DNA of 58,085 nucleotides, from positions 1-58,085 of the forward strand of contig JAKAFS010000011.1 of the NCBI GenBank assembly GCA_021817825.1, in the 5' to 3' direction. The notes beneath the pieces were generated by a model. The model was not told where the DNA came from. It worked only from the letters and a program-made list of their open reading frames with translations, and searched no databases. Below are positions 24,071-32,955 of the stretch, piece by piece; position 1 is the first letter of the stretch; every line of letters begins with the position of its first letter. Both the position numbers and the translations under genes were made by a program. This stretch comes from Deltaproteobacteria bacterium. GTDB taxonomy: Bacteria > Desulfobacterota > Syntrophia > Syntrophales > UBA5619.

Positions 24071-27000
24071 GACTCTTTGAGCCTCCCCACTCCCATTTTC
24101 TTCACCAACCAGTTCCCCAGGTCCTCCATGTAGGTGTACATGACCGGGACGACCAGGAGCGTGAGCAGCGTCGAGGTCAGAAGCCCGCCCACCACCGCCC
24201 GGGCCATGGGGGCCCGCATCTCCGCCCCGGCCCCGATGGCAAGCGCCAGGGGCAGCATGCCGAAGATCATCGCCAGCGTCGTCATGACGATGGGACGCAG
24301 CCGCGTCCTCCCGGCGGCGATGACGGCCTCGCGCCTCTCCATGCCCCGGGCCCGCAGGATTTTGGCGTAATCGACGAGCAGGATCGCGTTTTTCGTCACC
24401 AGTCCCATGAGCATGATGAGACCGATGAGCGACATGATGTTGATCGTGTCCCCGGTCAGAAAAAGCATCCCCGCCATCCCGACGATGGAGAGGGGCAGGG
24501 AAAACATGATCGCCAGCGGCTCCAGGAAGGACTCGAACTGGGCGGCCAGGATGAAGTAGACGAAGAGGACCGCGAGGATCAGGGACTCGGCCATATACCC
24601 GAAGGATTCCTCCATATCCGCCGCATCGCCCGTGAAGACCACCCGATAGCCCGGCGCCATGGCCATCGTCCGGGCGGCGGCCTGCACCTTCTCCACCGCC
24701 GTGCCGAGGGGCAGATCCTCCAGGTTCGCCCCGATCGTCACCTGACGGTTCAACTCCTGGCGATTGATCTCCGACGGGGTGGCGTGGGAGGTGTAAGAAA
24801 CCAAATTAGCCAAAGGCAGGAGTGTCTCGCCGCCGGCCGGGTTGGGCACGCTCAACCGCAGATCCCGCACCTGTTCGGGGCTCTCCCGCAGCGACGCCGG
24901 CAGGCGCACCCGGACGTTGACCGCGTCGCCGTCCGCGTCTTCATAGGTGGACACGGCCTCGCCGCCGACCAGCACGCCTACGGTCCGGACGATGGCGGCG
25001 GTGGTCACACCGGCGCTGGCAGCCTTTTCCCGATCGACGGTCAGGCGGTATTCGGGAATGTCATGCTCCAGGCTGACCTCGATATCCCGAATCCCCGGGA
25101 TCGCCTGCATCTTGTCGCGCAACTCGGCGGCGTAGGCCTTCAGCTTCTGGATGTCCGTTCCCCGCAGGTTCACCTGGAGGGGTTTGCGGCTCTGCCCCGA
25201 CTCGTCGACGAGTTCGATGGAGGTGATGATCCCCGGAAGTCGGCTGAACCGCCGGCGGAACTCCTGCTGCACCTCCGCCTGGCTCATGCTCCGCTCCTTG
25301 CGCTCCTTGAGTTTCACGAAGACCACGCCGTTGCGGACCGTGCCGTTGTCGCCGGCGCCGATCGTGGCGTAGGTGAGGGCTACCGCCGGAATGTCGCGGA
25401 TCGAGGCCAGAAGCGCCTCCAACCGTCCCCGGCTCTCGGCGAGCGAAGCGTCGGGCGCGGTTTTGAAGGTCACGTTGAACTCCCCGCTGTCGATGTCCGG
25501 GAAAAAGGCGGACTGGAGGGAACCGAAGAGCAGTATCCCCCCGGCAAAGGCGGCGAGGGAAATGGCGACGACGCTCTTGCGATGGTCCAACGCCCAGCCG
25601 ATCATCCGGCGATAACCGTCGGCCACCTGCTCGAAGCCGTCGTTGAACCGCTCCAGGAGCCGGGAGAGCCCCCGCCGCTTGCCTTTGGCGGCGATCGCCG
25701 GATCGACCCAGCGGGAGGAGAGCATCGGATCGAGGGTGAAGGAGACGAAGAGCGACACCAGGACCGCGAAGGCCACGGTCATCCCGAACTGGAAGAAGAA
25801 ACGGCCGACGATCCCCTTCATGAAGGCGACGGGGACGAAGACGGCCACGATCGACAGGGAGGTGGCGAAGACCGCGAGGCCGATCTCGGTCGTCCCGTTG
25901 CGGGCGGCTTCGATATGGCCCTCCCCCCGCTCCAGATGGCGGACGATGTTCTCCCGGACGACGATCGCGTCGTCGATCAAAAGCCCCGTAGCCAACGACA
26001 GGGCCATCATCGTCATCACGTTGATCGACATCCCCAGGGCCTTCATGGCAAAAAAGGCCGAGACGATCGAGATCGGCAGCGTCAGCCCCGTGATCACCGT
26101 CGAGCGCCAGGAGTTGATGAAGCAAAAGACGATGAGGATCGTCAGGATGCCGCCCATGATCAGCGTCTCCTGCACATCGGCGAGGGATTCGCGGGTGAAG
26201 ACGGAGGTGTCCCGGACCACCGAGAGGGTCGTCCCCGGGGGAAGTTCGGCCTTAAGCTCCAATGCCGTCTTCTTGACCGCATCGGCCACGGCGACGATAT
26301 TGGCGCCCGACTGCTTGACGATGTCGAGGGCCACGGCGGGAACGCCGTTGACCATGCCCAGCGAACGGGGCTCCTCGATGCCGTCCCGAATTTCGGCGAC
26401 TTCGCCGAGCCTGATCGGCCGCCCGTTGCGCTGCACGATCACCATGGACTTAAACTGCTCCACCCGATCGGGCTTGCCGGCCACCCGGAGATTCACCTCC
26501 GTCGCCCCCCGGTTCATTCTGCCCAGGGGGGTGTTCACGTTTTCCGACTGGAGACCGTTGACCACGGCGTCAATGCCGAGCCCCAGGGCCGAAAGGCGCG
26601 CCGAATCGACGATCACGTTGACTTCCCTTTTCGCCCCCCCGACCAGATCCACCTTGCCGACCCCGGCGATCCCTTCGAAGCGGCGCTTGATCTGCTTGTC
26701 CACCAGGGTGGTGAGGTCCCGGGGCGAGAGGGTCTCGGACCGGATCGCGAGCGATACGACGGGGATCGCGGCGATGTCCATCTTCTGGATGATCGGCTCT
26801 TCGATCCCCTGGGGGAGCAGGCCGCGGGCGGCATTGACCTTGGCCCGGACCTCCTGGGCCATGTCGTTGAGCCGCTCTTCGAGGCGAAACTCGATGATCA
26901 CCGTGGAAACCCCTTCCCGGGAGTAGGAGATGACGTGCTTCACCCCCGAGATGCCGTTGACGGACTCCTCGATCTTCTTGGAGACCTCCCGCTCGACGCT

Positions 27001-27171
27001 CTCCGGGGAGGCGCCGGGAAATTTCGTCACGACCGACAGGACCGGAATCTCGACGTTGGGATACATCTCGACGGGCAGCCAGCGATAGGAGAAGATCCCC
27101 AGGGTCGCCAGGACCAGGACCATGACCGTCGCGAAGACGGGCCGGCGGATGGACAGATCGGACAGGATCAT
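24067..27171 (-). CDS. RND-family (AcrB-like) efflux pump
   Basis: This 1034-residue inner-membrane pump has the two-fold RND architecture with 12 membrane helices and two large periplasmic loops. It starts MILSDLSIRRPVFATVMVL, typical of HAE1-type pumps, and contains GLLIDDAIVVRENI with the paired Asp in helix 4 that carries protons. It exports drugs, detergents or lipids using the proton gradient. The start overlaps the adaptor stop (ATGA at 27168-27171) and its stop overlaps the TolC start. The substrate cannot be read from sequence; the TetR regulator upstream suggests induction by its ligand. Confidence 0.95.
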   Translation of the reverse strand: MILSDLSIRRPVFATVMVLVLATLGIFSYRWLPVEMYPNVEIPVLSVVTKFPGASPESVEREVSKKIEESVNGISGVKHVISYSREGVSTVIIEFRLEERLNDMAQEVRAKVNAARGLLPQGIEEPIIQKMDIAAIPVVSLAIRSETLSPRDLTTLVDKQIKRRFEGIAGVGKVDLVGGAKREVNVIVDSARLSALGLGIDAVVNGLQSENVNTPLGRMNRGATEVNLRVAGKPDRVEQFKSMVIVQRNGRPIRLGEVAEIRDGIEEPRSLGMVNGVPAVALDIVKQSGANIVAVADAVKKTALELKAELPPGTTLSVVRDTSVFTRESLADVQETLIMGGILTILIVFCFINSWRSTVITGLTLPISIVSAFFAMKALGMSINVMTMMALSLATGLLIDDAIVVRENIVRHLERGEGHIEAARNGTTEIGLAVFATSLSIVAVFVPVAFMKGIVGRFFFQFGMTVAFAVLVSLFVSFTLDPMLSSRWVDPAIAAKGKRRGLSRLLERFNDGFEQVADGYRRMIGWALDHRKSVVAISLAAFAGGILLFGSLQSAFFPDIDSGEFNVTFKTAPDASLAESRGRLEALLASIRDIPAVALTYATIGAGDNGTVRNGVVFVKLKERKERSMSQAEVQQEFRRRFSRLPGIITSIELVDESGQSRKPLQVNLRGTDIQKLKAYAAELRDKMQAIPGIRDIEVSLEHDIPEYRLTVDREKAASAGVTTAAIVRTVGVLVGGEAVSTYEDADGDAVNVRVRLPASLRESPEQVRDLRLSVPNPAGGETLLPLANLVSYTSHATPSEINRQELNRQVTIGANLEDLPLGTAVEKVQAAARTMAMAPGYRVVFTGDAADMEESFGYMAESLILAVLFVYFILAAQFESFLEPLAIMFSLPLSIVGMAGMLFLTGDTINIMSLIGLIMLMGLVTKNAILLVDYAKILRARGMERREAVIAAGRTRLRPIVMTTLAMIFGMLPLALAIGAGAEMRAPMARAVVGGLLTSTLLTLLVVPVMYTYMEDLGNWLVKKMGVGRLKES

Positions 27172-28334
27172 CGTTTAGCCCCCTGCTTTGCGGCGATGAG
27201 GAGCGCATCTCCCTCTTTCACGTTGAACCCCCCGCGGACCACATAGCCCTCGCCCGGGGCCAGGCCGGAGACGATCTCGACCCCCGCTTCGGTCACAAGC
27301 CCGGTCTGCACCTCCCGCCCCTGCGCCCGGTTGCCGGCAGCGATCCAGATCCGGGCCCTTTTGCCGACCACATCCCAGTTTAAAAGGGCGTCCCGGGGGA
27401 CCAGGACGACCCCTTCCTTTAGCCCCGTGACAATCCGTCCCTTGACGAAAAGGCCGCCCCGGAGTTCTTCCCGGCCGTTGTCCACCTCCGCGATGACGCG
27501 CACCGAGCGGTCCGCCTCGCTCACGGCCGGGTTGACGAACCGGACCGTTCCCTTAAAGGACCGGCCCGGCAGGGCGTCCGTCGAAAAAAGCAGCGCCAGT
27601 CCCGGCCGCAAGCCGGCCATGGCCGTGGACGGCACGGTGACCGTCAGATTCAGGATGCGATTGTCCACGATATGGAAGAGGGGATGGTTGGCGCCGGCCT
27701 CGCCGACCAGATCGCCCACGTTGGCGCGGCGCTCGGAAACGATTCCCGTCAGCGGGGCCTGGATCAGCCCCTTGGTCAGGCGGGCGCGCACCTGGCGGAG
27801 TTCCTCCTCGGCGGCCTGGACCTGGGCCTCGGCCGCCGCGATTCGCGCCGCGGCGGCGTCCGACTCGGTACCGGCGTCGTCCAGGGCCTGCCGGGTCGCC
27901 AGACCCGCTTCCTTCAACTGGATCACCCGTTCCAACTCACGCCGGGCGCGGGTGTCCGCCACCCGCGCCTGGAGCAGCGACGCCTTGGCCGACTCCAGGC
28001 TGGCTTCGGTCCGCTTGACCAGCGCCTCCTGCTCCCGCACGTCGAGCCGGGCCAGCGGCGCCCCTTTGGCCACCCGGACCCACTCGGTGACGTACACCTC
28101 GCGGACGAGGCCGACAATTTCGGACTTGACGTCCACCTCGAACTTGGGGGTCAGGCTGCCCGTGACCTCGATGCCCTCGGTCAGGGACCCTGTCGCTGCC
28201 ACGGCCGTCTCGACGGCGACAGGAGGACGCACCGCCGCCGCAGTCGCCGGTTTTTCGGCTTCCTTGCCCTGGGAACATCCGTAAAAGAGCCCCACGATGA
28301 TCGCCACTCCCAGCCAACATCCGCTGCGCTTCAT
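27168..28334 (-). CDS. RND periplasmic adaptor (membrane-fusion) lipoprotein
   Basis: This 388-residue protein has a lipobox (LFYGC, Cys20) and is anchored in the inner membrane facing the periplasm. It shows the usual order of the MFP/HlyD family: beta-barrel start, lipoyl half (EVTGSLTPKFEVDVKSEI), an alpha-helical hairpin rich in Ala, Gln and Glu (about 100-190), the second lipoyl half (IQAPLTGIVSERRANVGDLV), and beta domains. It joins the RND pump to the TolC duct. It overlaps both neighbours by four bases (28331-28334 with TetR). Confidence 0.93.
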   Translation of the reverse strand: MKRSGCWLGVAIIVGLFYGCSQGKEAEKPATAAAVRPPVAVETAVAATGSLTEGIEVTGSLTPKFEVDVKSEIVGLVREVYVTEWVRVAKGAPLARLDVREQEALVKRTEASLESAKASLLQARVADTRARRELERVIQLKEAGLATRQALDDAGTESDAAAARIAAAEAQVQAAEEELRQVRARLTKGLIQAPLTGIVSERRANVGDLVGEAGANHPLFHIVDNRILNLTVTVPSTAMAGLRPGLALLFSTDALPGRSFKGTVRFVNPAVSEADRSVRVIAEVDNGREELRGGLFVKGRIVTGLKEGVVLVPRDALLNWDVVGKRARIWIAAGNRAQGREVQTGLVTEAGVEIVSGLAPGEGYVVRGGFNVKEGDALLIAAKQGAKR

Positions 28335-28996
28335 GATGCCTTTTCCTTTCCTCTTTCGGCCGCCAGGCCGTCGAACACCAGGGCCAGAAGCCGCTGGAAC
28401 GTCTCCCGATCGATCCGGGAGACCTGTTTACAGAGTTGATCCTCGATCGCCATTTCGATCGTCCCCAGGACGATCCAGGCCATGTCGCCGGCATTGCCGG
28501 GACGGAATTCCCCCCCGGCGATCCCCTCTTCCAGGAGTTGGGTGATCAGATCGTGGTACCGCTGATGATAGGCGTCGAAATCGAAATAGGGGGACTCACC
28601 CGGAGGGCCGAAGTAAGCGGCATGCATCAGGCGAATGAAATCCAGATCCTCCCGGACGTGATCGAAGCCATCCATCAAGAGGGCCATCAGGTGATTCCGG
28701 ACCGCGCCCTGCCCCCGGCGACGACGGGCAACGACGGACTCGAGACTCGCAAAGTGGGTCCGCATCAGGGCCAGGAAGAGTCCCTCCTTGCTCCCGAAGT
28801 AGTAGTAAAGAACGGGCTTGGTCACCCCGGCCGCCGCCACCAATTCCCGGACGGTCGTCGCGGCATAGCCCCGGTGGGTGAACAGGTTGAGCGCCGCCTG
28901 CATCAGCCCCTCCCGGATCGACCCTTCGGGCTTTGGCGGGTCCCCACTCTCGTTTCGGCAATCCGCCGATTTCACCGACCGGCTTTTTTCCTTCAT
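28331..28996 (-). CDS. TetR-family transcriptional regulator of the efflux operon
   Basis: This 221-residue protein has an N-terminal TetR helix-turn-helix (about 25-75): ALNLFTHRGYAATTVRELVAAAG, then TKPVLYYYFGSKEGLFLALM. The rest is an all-helical ligand-binding domain. It is the first gene of the efflux operon and overlaps the adaptor start by four bases. A near-palindrome overlaps the promoter upstream, so it probably represses its own operon and is released by a pump substrate. The ribosome site is aaggagg. Confidence 0.92.
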   Translation of the reverse strand: MKEKSRSVKSADCRNESGDPPKPEGSIREGLMQAALNLFTHRGYAATTVRELVAAAGVTKPVLYYYFGSKEGLFLALMRTHFASLESVVARRRRGQGAVRNHLMALLMDGFDHVREDLDFIRLMHAAYFGPPGESPYFDFDAYHQRYHDLITQLLEEGIAGGEFRPGNAGDMAWIVLGTIEMAIEDQLCKQVSRIDRETFQRLLALVFDGLAAERGKEKAS

Positions 28997-29012
28997 GACG
29001 ACGCCTCCTTCT

Positions 29013-29051
29013 TACCGACCGGTAGGTATACAGTTTAGCGCTAGGTGTCAA
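29013..29051 (-). promoter_or_regulatory. Promoter with overlapping TetR operator candidate
   Basis: On the minus strand TTGACA (29046-29051) and TATACC (29025-29030) are 15 bases apart, rather short. A 16-base near-palindrome taccgaccggtaggta (29013-29028, one mismatched pair, core accggt) overlaps the -10 and start region. Its position just upstream of the TetR gene fits autoregulation. Confidence 0.55.
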
Positions 29052-29147
29052 GGGGAATCTTCTCCCGACAGCCTACTTAATGCCTTGAGTTCGAGCCGAT
29101 AATGCGGTAGTTTTCATGAAATTTTCGAGCGACAGGGGATCCCGCCG

Positions 29148-29528
29148 ATGATCAAGCTAAACCGGAAGGAATTCGACAGCGCGGTCCGCAAGGCCTATCG
29201 CCGCATCCCGATAGAGATCCGGGAGCGGATGGGCAACGTCGTTCTCACCGTAAAAAGGCGTCCGACACAAGAAATGCTCGCCTCGCTGGGTTATCCGCCC
29301 GACGAACCGCTGCTGGGGCTCTACGAGGGCGCCTCCCTTTTGGAGCATTCTTTTTTCGAAACGCCGTCCTTCCTTCCGGACAGGATCTACATCTTTCAGG
29401 AACCCCTGGAAGAGATGTGCGCAAGTCTTGCGGAACTGGAACGGGAGATCGAAATCACCGTCGTCCATGAGATCGCCCATTTTCTCGGCATCGGCGAAGA
29501 CCGGCTGACGGAGCTGGGATACGGCTGA
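29148..29528 (+). CDS. Small zincin-like metallopeptidase (Zincin_1/DUF family)
   Basis: This 126-residue cytosolic protein has VVHEIAHFLGIGEDR near the C-terminus, an HExxHxxG(x)xxE pattern typical of the minimal zincin family seen in many bacteria next to unrelated genes. The N-terminal part matches the family (IPIEIRERMGNVVLTV). The activity is unproven. The start is ATG 29148 with a weak site. A weak promoter (TTGAGT and TAGTTT, 17-base spacer, 29085-29113) precedes it. RmuC follows 76 bases later on the same strand. Confidence 0.88.
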   Translation: MIKLNRKEFDSAVRKAYRRIPIEIRERMGNVVLTVKRRPTQEMLASLGYPPDEPLLGLYEGASLLEHSFFETPSFLPDRIYIFQEPLEEMCASLAELEREIEITVVHEIAHFLGIGEDRLTELGYG

Positions 29529-29604
29529 AGGGCCGGGCTTTCTGGGGCGCTGGACGGACGCAGCGCCCTGGGCAATACCGGCAAGGGCAGAGGAGAGAGG
29601 AAAG

Positions 29605-31119
29605 ATGGGAATGGAAGCACTGGGTTGGTTGTTTGCGGGACTGGCAACGGGCAGCGTCGCTGTTTTTTTCCTGATGCGACCGCAGATCCGCGCGGCGGCT
29701 GAGGCGGCCCGCCAGACGGCGGCACTGGAGGGGGCCACGCTCGCGGAACGGCTCCAGGGACGCGACGAACAACTTTTCCGGGCCAGAGAGACGCTTGCCG
29801 CCGCCCAGGCGGAACTCCTGGAGCTCCGCGCCGAACTGACCCGCCAGACCGAGCGGCGTTCGACCGCCGAGGAAAAGAATACGCGGATTCCGGAACTGGA
29901 ACAGGCGGTTGCCCTGAAAGAGGCGCTGATCCTGGGGCTCCAGAAGGAAGCGGGCGATCTGCGGATCTGCCTATCGGAGACGGAGGTGAAACAGGAGGAG
30001 GAACGGCACGCCGCGGAAGAGAAGCTCGCCCTGATCGAGAACGCCCGCCAGAACCTCTCCGACGCCTTCCAGGCCCTCTCCGCCGAAGCGCTGCGCTCCA
30101 ACAACCGCTCCTTCCTCGAACTGGCCGGGGCTACACTGGAAAAATTCCAGGAAGGGGCACGAAACGACCTGACCACCCGCCAGAAGGCCATCGACGAACT
30201 CGTGAAGCCCCTGAAGGAATCGCTCAGCCAGGTGGACGGCCGGATTCGCGAAATCGAGCAGCTCCGCACCACCGCCTATGCGACCCTCACCGAGCAGCTC
30301 AAATCCCTGGCCCTGACCCAGTGCCGGTTGGAAGGTGAGACGGGCAACCTCGTCCGGGCGCTCCGGGCGCCCGTCGTCCGCGGTCGCTGGGGAGAAATCC
30401 AGTTGCAAAGGGTGGTCGAGATGGCGGGGATGATCGAGTACTGCGACTTCCTCCAGCAGGAATCGGCAACCGCCGAAACGGGCCGGCTGCGGCCCGACAT
30501 GGTCATCCGCCTCCCGAACGGCAAGAATGTCGTGATCGACGCCAAGGCGCCGCTTCAGGCCTATCTGGAAGCCCTGGAAGCGCCCGATGAGGCGACGCGC
30601 ACGGCAAAGCTCAAGGACCACGGCCGCCAGATCCGGGTCCACCTCCAGGCCCTGGGGGCCAAGGCCTACTGGGAACAGTTCCAGCCGGCGCCGGAGTTCG
30701 CGGTCCTCTTTCTTCCCGGCGAGACCTTCTTCAGCGCCGCCCTGGAGCAGGACCCCTCGCTGATCGAATACGGCGTGGGGCAAAAAGTCATTCTCGCGAC
30801 GCCCACGACGCTCATCGCCCTTCTCAAGGCCGTCGCCTACGGATGGCGCCAGGAGCAGCTCGCCGAAAACGCCGAGGAGATCTGTCAATTGGGAAAGCAG
30901 CTCTACGAAAGGGTTGCCACCTGGGCAGGACATCTGGCCGGAGTCGGGAAGAACCTCGACAACGCCGTGAAGACCTATAACGAGGCCATGGGATCCTACG
31001 AGAGCCGCGTCCTGGTCACGGCCCGCAAGTTTCGGGAACTGGGCGCTTCTACGAACGGGGAGATCGATACCCCCCTGGAGATCGACCGGACCGCACGCTC
31101 CTTGCCGCCCCCGGAATAA
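29605..31119 (+). CDS. rmuC: DNA recombination protein RmuC
   Basis: This 504-residue protein has an N-terminal membrane segment (about 5-22), a long coiled coil (about 30-160) and a conserved RmuC domain (about 200-480) with GRWGEIQLQRVVEMAGM, RPDMVIRLPNGKNVVIDAK and FLPGETFFSAAL. RmuC has a nuclease-like core and limits inversion between short repeats in E. coli. The ribosome site is agaggaaag. A paired hairpin terminator follows. Confidence 0.93.
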   Translation: MGMEALGWLFAGLATGSVAVFFLMRPQIRAAAEAARQTAALEGATLAERLQGRDEQLFRARETLAAAQAELLELRAELTRQTERRSTAEEKNTRIPELEQAVALKEALILGLQKEAGDLRICLSETEVKQEEERHAAEEKLALIENARQNLSDAFQALSAEALRSNNRSFLELAGATLEKFQEGARNDLTTRQKAIDELVKPLKESLSQVDGRIREIEQLRTTAYATLTEQLKSLALTQCRLEGETGNLVRALRAPVVRGRWGEIQLQRVVEMAGMIEYCDFLQQESATAETGRLRPDMVIRLPNGKNVVIDAKAPLQAYLEALEAPDEATRTAKLKDHGRQIRVHLQALGAKAYWEQFQPAPEFAVLFLPGETFFSAALEQDPSLIEYGVGQKVILATPTTLIALLKAVAYGWRQEQLAENAEEICQLGKQLYERVATWAGHLAGVGKNLDNAVKTYNEAMGSYESRVLVTARKFRELGASTNGEIDTPLEIDRTARSLPPPE

Positions 31120-31227
31120 AACCGGTCGGCCGACGGCAAAACCGGCAGAGACGCGAAGTCCTCCGCGATCCCGCAGGAGGGGAACCTTTCCTGTAGCCGG
31201 CAAAATCCGAAACCAGCGGCTGGAAAT

Positions 31228-31287
31228 TGATAAAAAAAACGCCCGCGGCGCGGGATTTCTCCCGCACGGCGAGCGCCGTTTTTTCTC
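31228..31287. terminator. Bidirectional terminator between rmuC and the RRM gene
   Basis: On the plus strand ACGGCG/CGCCGT (31266-31279) is followed by a T-run and suits rmuC. On the minus strand CCCGC/GCGGG with a run of eight T (about 31228-31252) suits the RRM gene. The two hairpins lie side by side, with a third gcggga/tcccgc stem between them. Confidence 0.7.
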
Positions 31288-31311
31288 AGATCGAACCCGG
31301 ACTTGCCGGTC

Positions 31312-31638
31312 TTAGTACCGGCCCCGGCCTCCGCCGCCGCCCTGTCCGCCTCTGAAACCGCCGCCGCTCCGGCGCGGACCGCTCGATTCCGTCTTGGGGC
31401 GGGCTTCATTGACGGTGATGGTTTTGCCGTCCAGATCGCCGCCGTTGAACTTCTTGATCGCCTCCTGGGCCCCCTCTTCGGTCGCCATTTCGACGAAGCC
31501 GAATCCCCGCGAAACGCCGGAGAACTTGTCCTTGATGACGGAAACCGATGCCACTTCCCCGGCTTCGGAAAAATTGTTCCGCAGATCATCCTCGGTGACC
31601 TTCTGCGACAGGTTTCCTACGTAAAGATTCTTATTCAT
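31312..31638 (-). CDS. Glycine-rich RRM RNA-binding protein
   Basis: This 108-residue protein has one RNA-recognition motif (about 3-80) with RNP2 (LYVGNL) and RNP1 (SRGFGFVEM) intact, followed by a Gly/Arg-rich tail that helps RNA binding. It is like cold-inducible bacterial Rbp proteins. The start ATG (31638) follows caaggaggg. A long leader with a terminator-like hairpin lies upstream, and a similar hairpin precedes the cold-shock gene at 34429, suggesting shared control. Confidence 0.93.
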   Translation of the reverse strand: MNKNLYVGNLSQKVTEDDLRNNFSEAGEVASVSVIKDKFSGVSRGFGFVEMATEEGAQEAIKKFNGGDLDGKTITVNEARPKTESSGPRRSGGGFRGGQGGGGGRGRY

Positions 31639-31771
31639 TTTTTCCCTCCTTGTTTAATCGCGGTCCTGGCGATCGCGATATGTCCCTCCGCTCTTCCCCG
31701 GCATAGGGACAACGGGCAGTGTTGCACTCCCAAGTGGAGTATATCTGACCGGAGAAGGAGGTTGCGCAAAG

Positions 31772-31807
31772 AAAAAAAGCCGCCAAGACTCTGAAGAGAC
31801 TGGCGGC
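31772..31807 (-). terminator. Terminator-like hairpin upstream of the RRM gene
   Basis: On the minus strand gccgcca (31807-31801) and tggcggc (31785-31779) form a perfect stem with a 15-base loop, then a run of seven T. It lies about 130 bases upstream of the RRM start and about 107 bases downstream of the PHPT1-like gene. It could end that gene's transcript or act as an attenuator in the RRM leader. The remainder of 31639-31913 has no gene. Confidence 0.7.
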
Positions 31808-31913
31808 TTGCCTTACGCTTCCAGTTGCCGATATGTAACCCCCCTCAGCCAAGGATGCCCGCCTTGACTCCCCCCGGCACGGGTTCTATTTGTACGCTGC
31901 CCCACTGGTGAAG

Positions 31914-32276
31914 TCAAGCCATTTCTCCAAATATGCCGGCGACCTTGCGGCCCGGCCAGAGGGATTTCAAAAGCGCCGCCGCCTGCCGGTGATCGCAGCT
32001 TCCGAATTCGTCGCTCCGGCCCCAGATGAAGATCGATCCGTCCGCCTCGCAGCGCAGATGGGCGCCGCCCAACTCGTCGATCCGCGCGTCGAAAAGACCC
32101 AGGTCGCGGATCTCCGCCTCGGCATTCCGGAGAATGTCCCGGTGCCAGCGCCCGCCGGAGCGAAGGACCAGCAGCGACTCCTTCCCGGCCACGATCGAAA
32201 GGAGCATGATCTTGCCGCTGTAGCCTTCCGGCAGAACCACAACGGGAACGATCTTGGCCAGCGAAGAGCGTTTCAT
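31914..32276 (-). CDS. PHPT1-like (Janus/Ocnus family) protein, putative phosphohistidine phosphatase
   Basis: This 120-residue protein aligns by eye with the animal phosphohistidine phosphatase PHPT1. GRWHRDILRN (H45) matches the YHADIYD region with catalytic His53, ELGGAHLRCEADGSIFIWGRS matches the LGGGRI..HVYGYS region, and GRSDEFG..H....LLKSLWPG matches the GYSMAYG..H....KYPDY end. The family is known mainly from eukaryotes, with bacterial members little studied. It overlaps the upstream small membrane-protein gene by four bases (32273-32276). The assignment is by motif only, so a different small fold remains possible. Confidence 0.6.
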   Translation of the reverse strand: MKRSSLAKIVPVVVLPEGYSGKIMLLSIVAGKESLLVLRSGGRWHRDILRNAEAEIRDLGLFDARIDELGGAHLRCEADGSIFIWGRSDEFGSCDHRQAAALLKSLWPGRKVAGIFGEMA

Positions 32277-32638
32277 CCCTCTTTCCCGTCCTCGGCCTTG
32301 TGCCCGTCAGTATCGGCAGCATCGGGTTTCTTGTCCTCTTTCCGGAGGAGTCCCAGACCGACCAGGACCACGGCGATGGCCGAAAGCACCCATACCCCAT
32401 AGGTCTTCTCCGCCATCAGAATGGCCCAGCAGACCACTATCAATCCAATGGCGATCAAAAAACCCTTCAAACCCAACTTCCCTTTGCCCCTTTGCCCCGG
32501 AGAGATCCCCGACGGACCTGACGCCGAAGGCGGGACCGTCTTTCCGGCGTCCTGGCATTCATTGTCCCGACGGTCGGTTGTCCCGGTCGCCTCCCGGCCG
32601 CTTTCCGACGCCCCACGGCTATCCGCTGTCCCGTTCAT
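32273..32638 (-). CDS. Small membrane protein, unknown family
   Basis: This protein of about 121 residues has a polar, Gly/Ser/Thr-rich first half (about 1-55) and then two close hydrophobic segments (FLIAIGLIVVCWAILMA and VWVLSAIAVVLVGLGLL) followed by a charged tail. It overlaps the PHPT1-like gene by four bases and is translated before it. A start at 32638 (ATG) is chosen over the GTG at 32659, because ggaagggaatg gives it a purine-rich site. I do not recognise the family. Confidence 0.6.
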   Translation of the reverse strand: MNGTADSRGASESGREATGTTDRRDNECQDAGKTVPPSASGPSGISPGQRGKGKLGLKGFLIAIGLIVVCWAILMAEKTYGVWVLSAIAVVLVGLGLLRKEDKKPDAADTDGHKAEDGKEG

Positions 32639-32955
32639 TCCCTTCCATTCCTCCTGCACCTATCGCCAAAGGCCGACCGCTGGGCGTCCGGCAGATGATT
32701 GCTGGGATCTCTCTTGCGCATAAAAGTAAAAAAAGGTCAAGAAAAGCCGACATCTGGCCGTCAACAATAGGGATCTCGCGGGCCGATCGCCTGAGCCGGC
32801 AGGGATGGGCGCCTTGCATGTCCGGCCGGTTGTTCAATGGCTGGCAAGAGCCGGCCAATGAAAGTTTCCATTGACGCTCTCGCCGTTTCGTATTATCGAA
32901 AAAGGGTGAATGCAACCTTCTTCTTTTCCGAAGGGGACCGAGAACCTCGTTGGCT
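32639..32955. other. Divergent intergenic region before the MFS gene
   Basis: No gene is supported. A plus-strand TTGACG (32871-32876) and TATTAT (32891-32896) pair is present with a 14-base spacer, too short for a standard promoter but near the MFS gene. Short GC-rich inverted repeats lie at about 32821-32857. No operator was identified. Confidence 0.3.

Noticed and set aside
24784-27246. An 820-codon open frame on the plus strand opposite the RND pump gene
   Set aside because: It is antisense to a clear RND pump with all family motifs. Long open antisense frames are expected in GC-rich codon usage, and its composition (His, Asp, Arg, Gly rich) is not protein-like.
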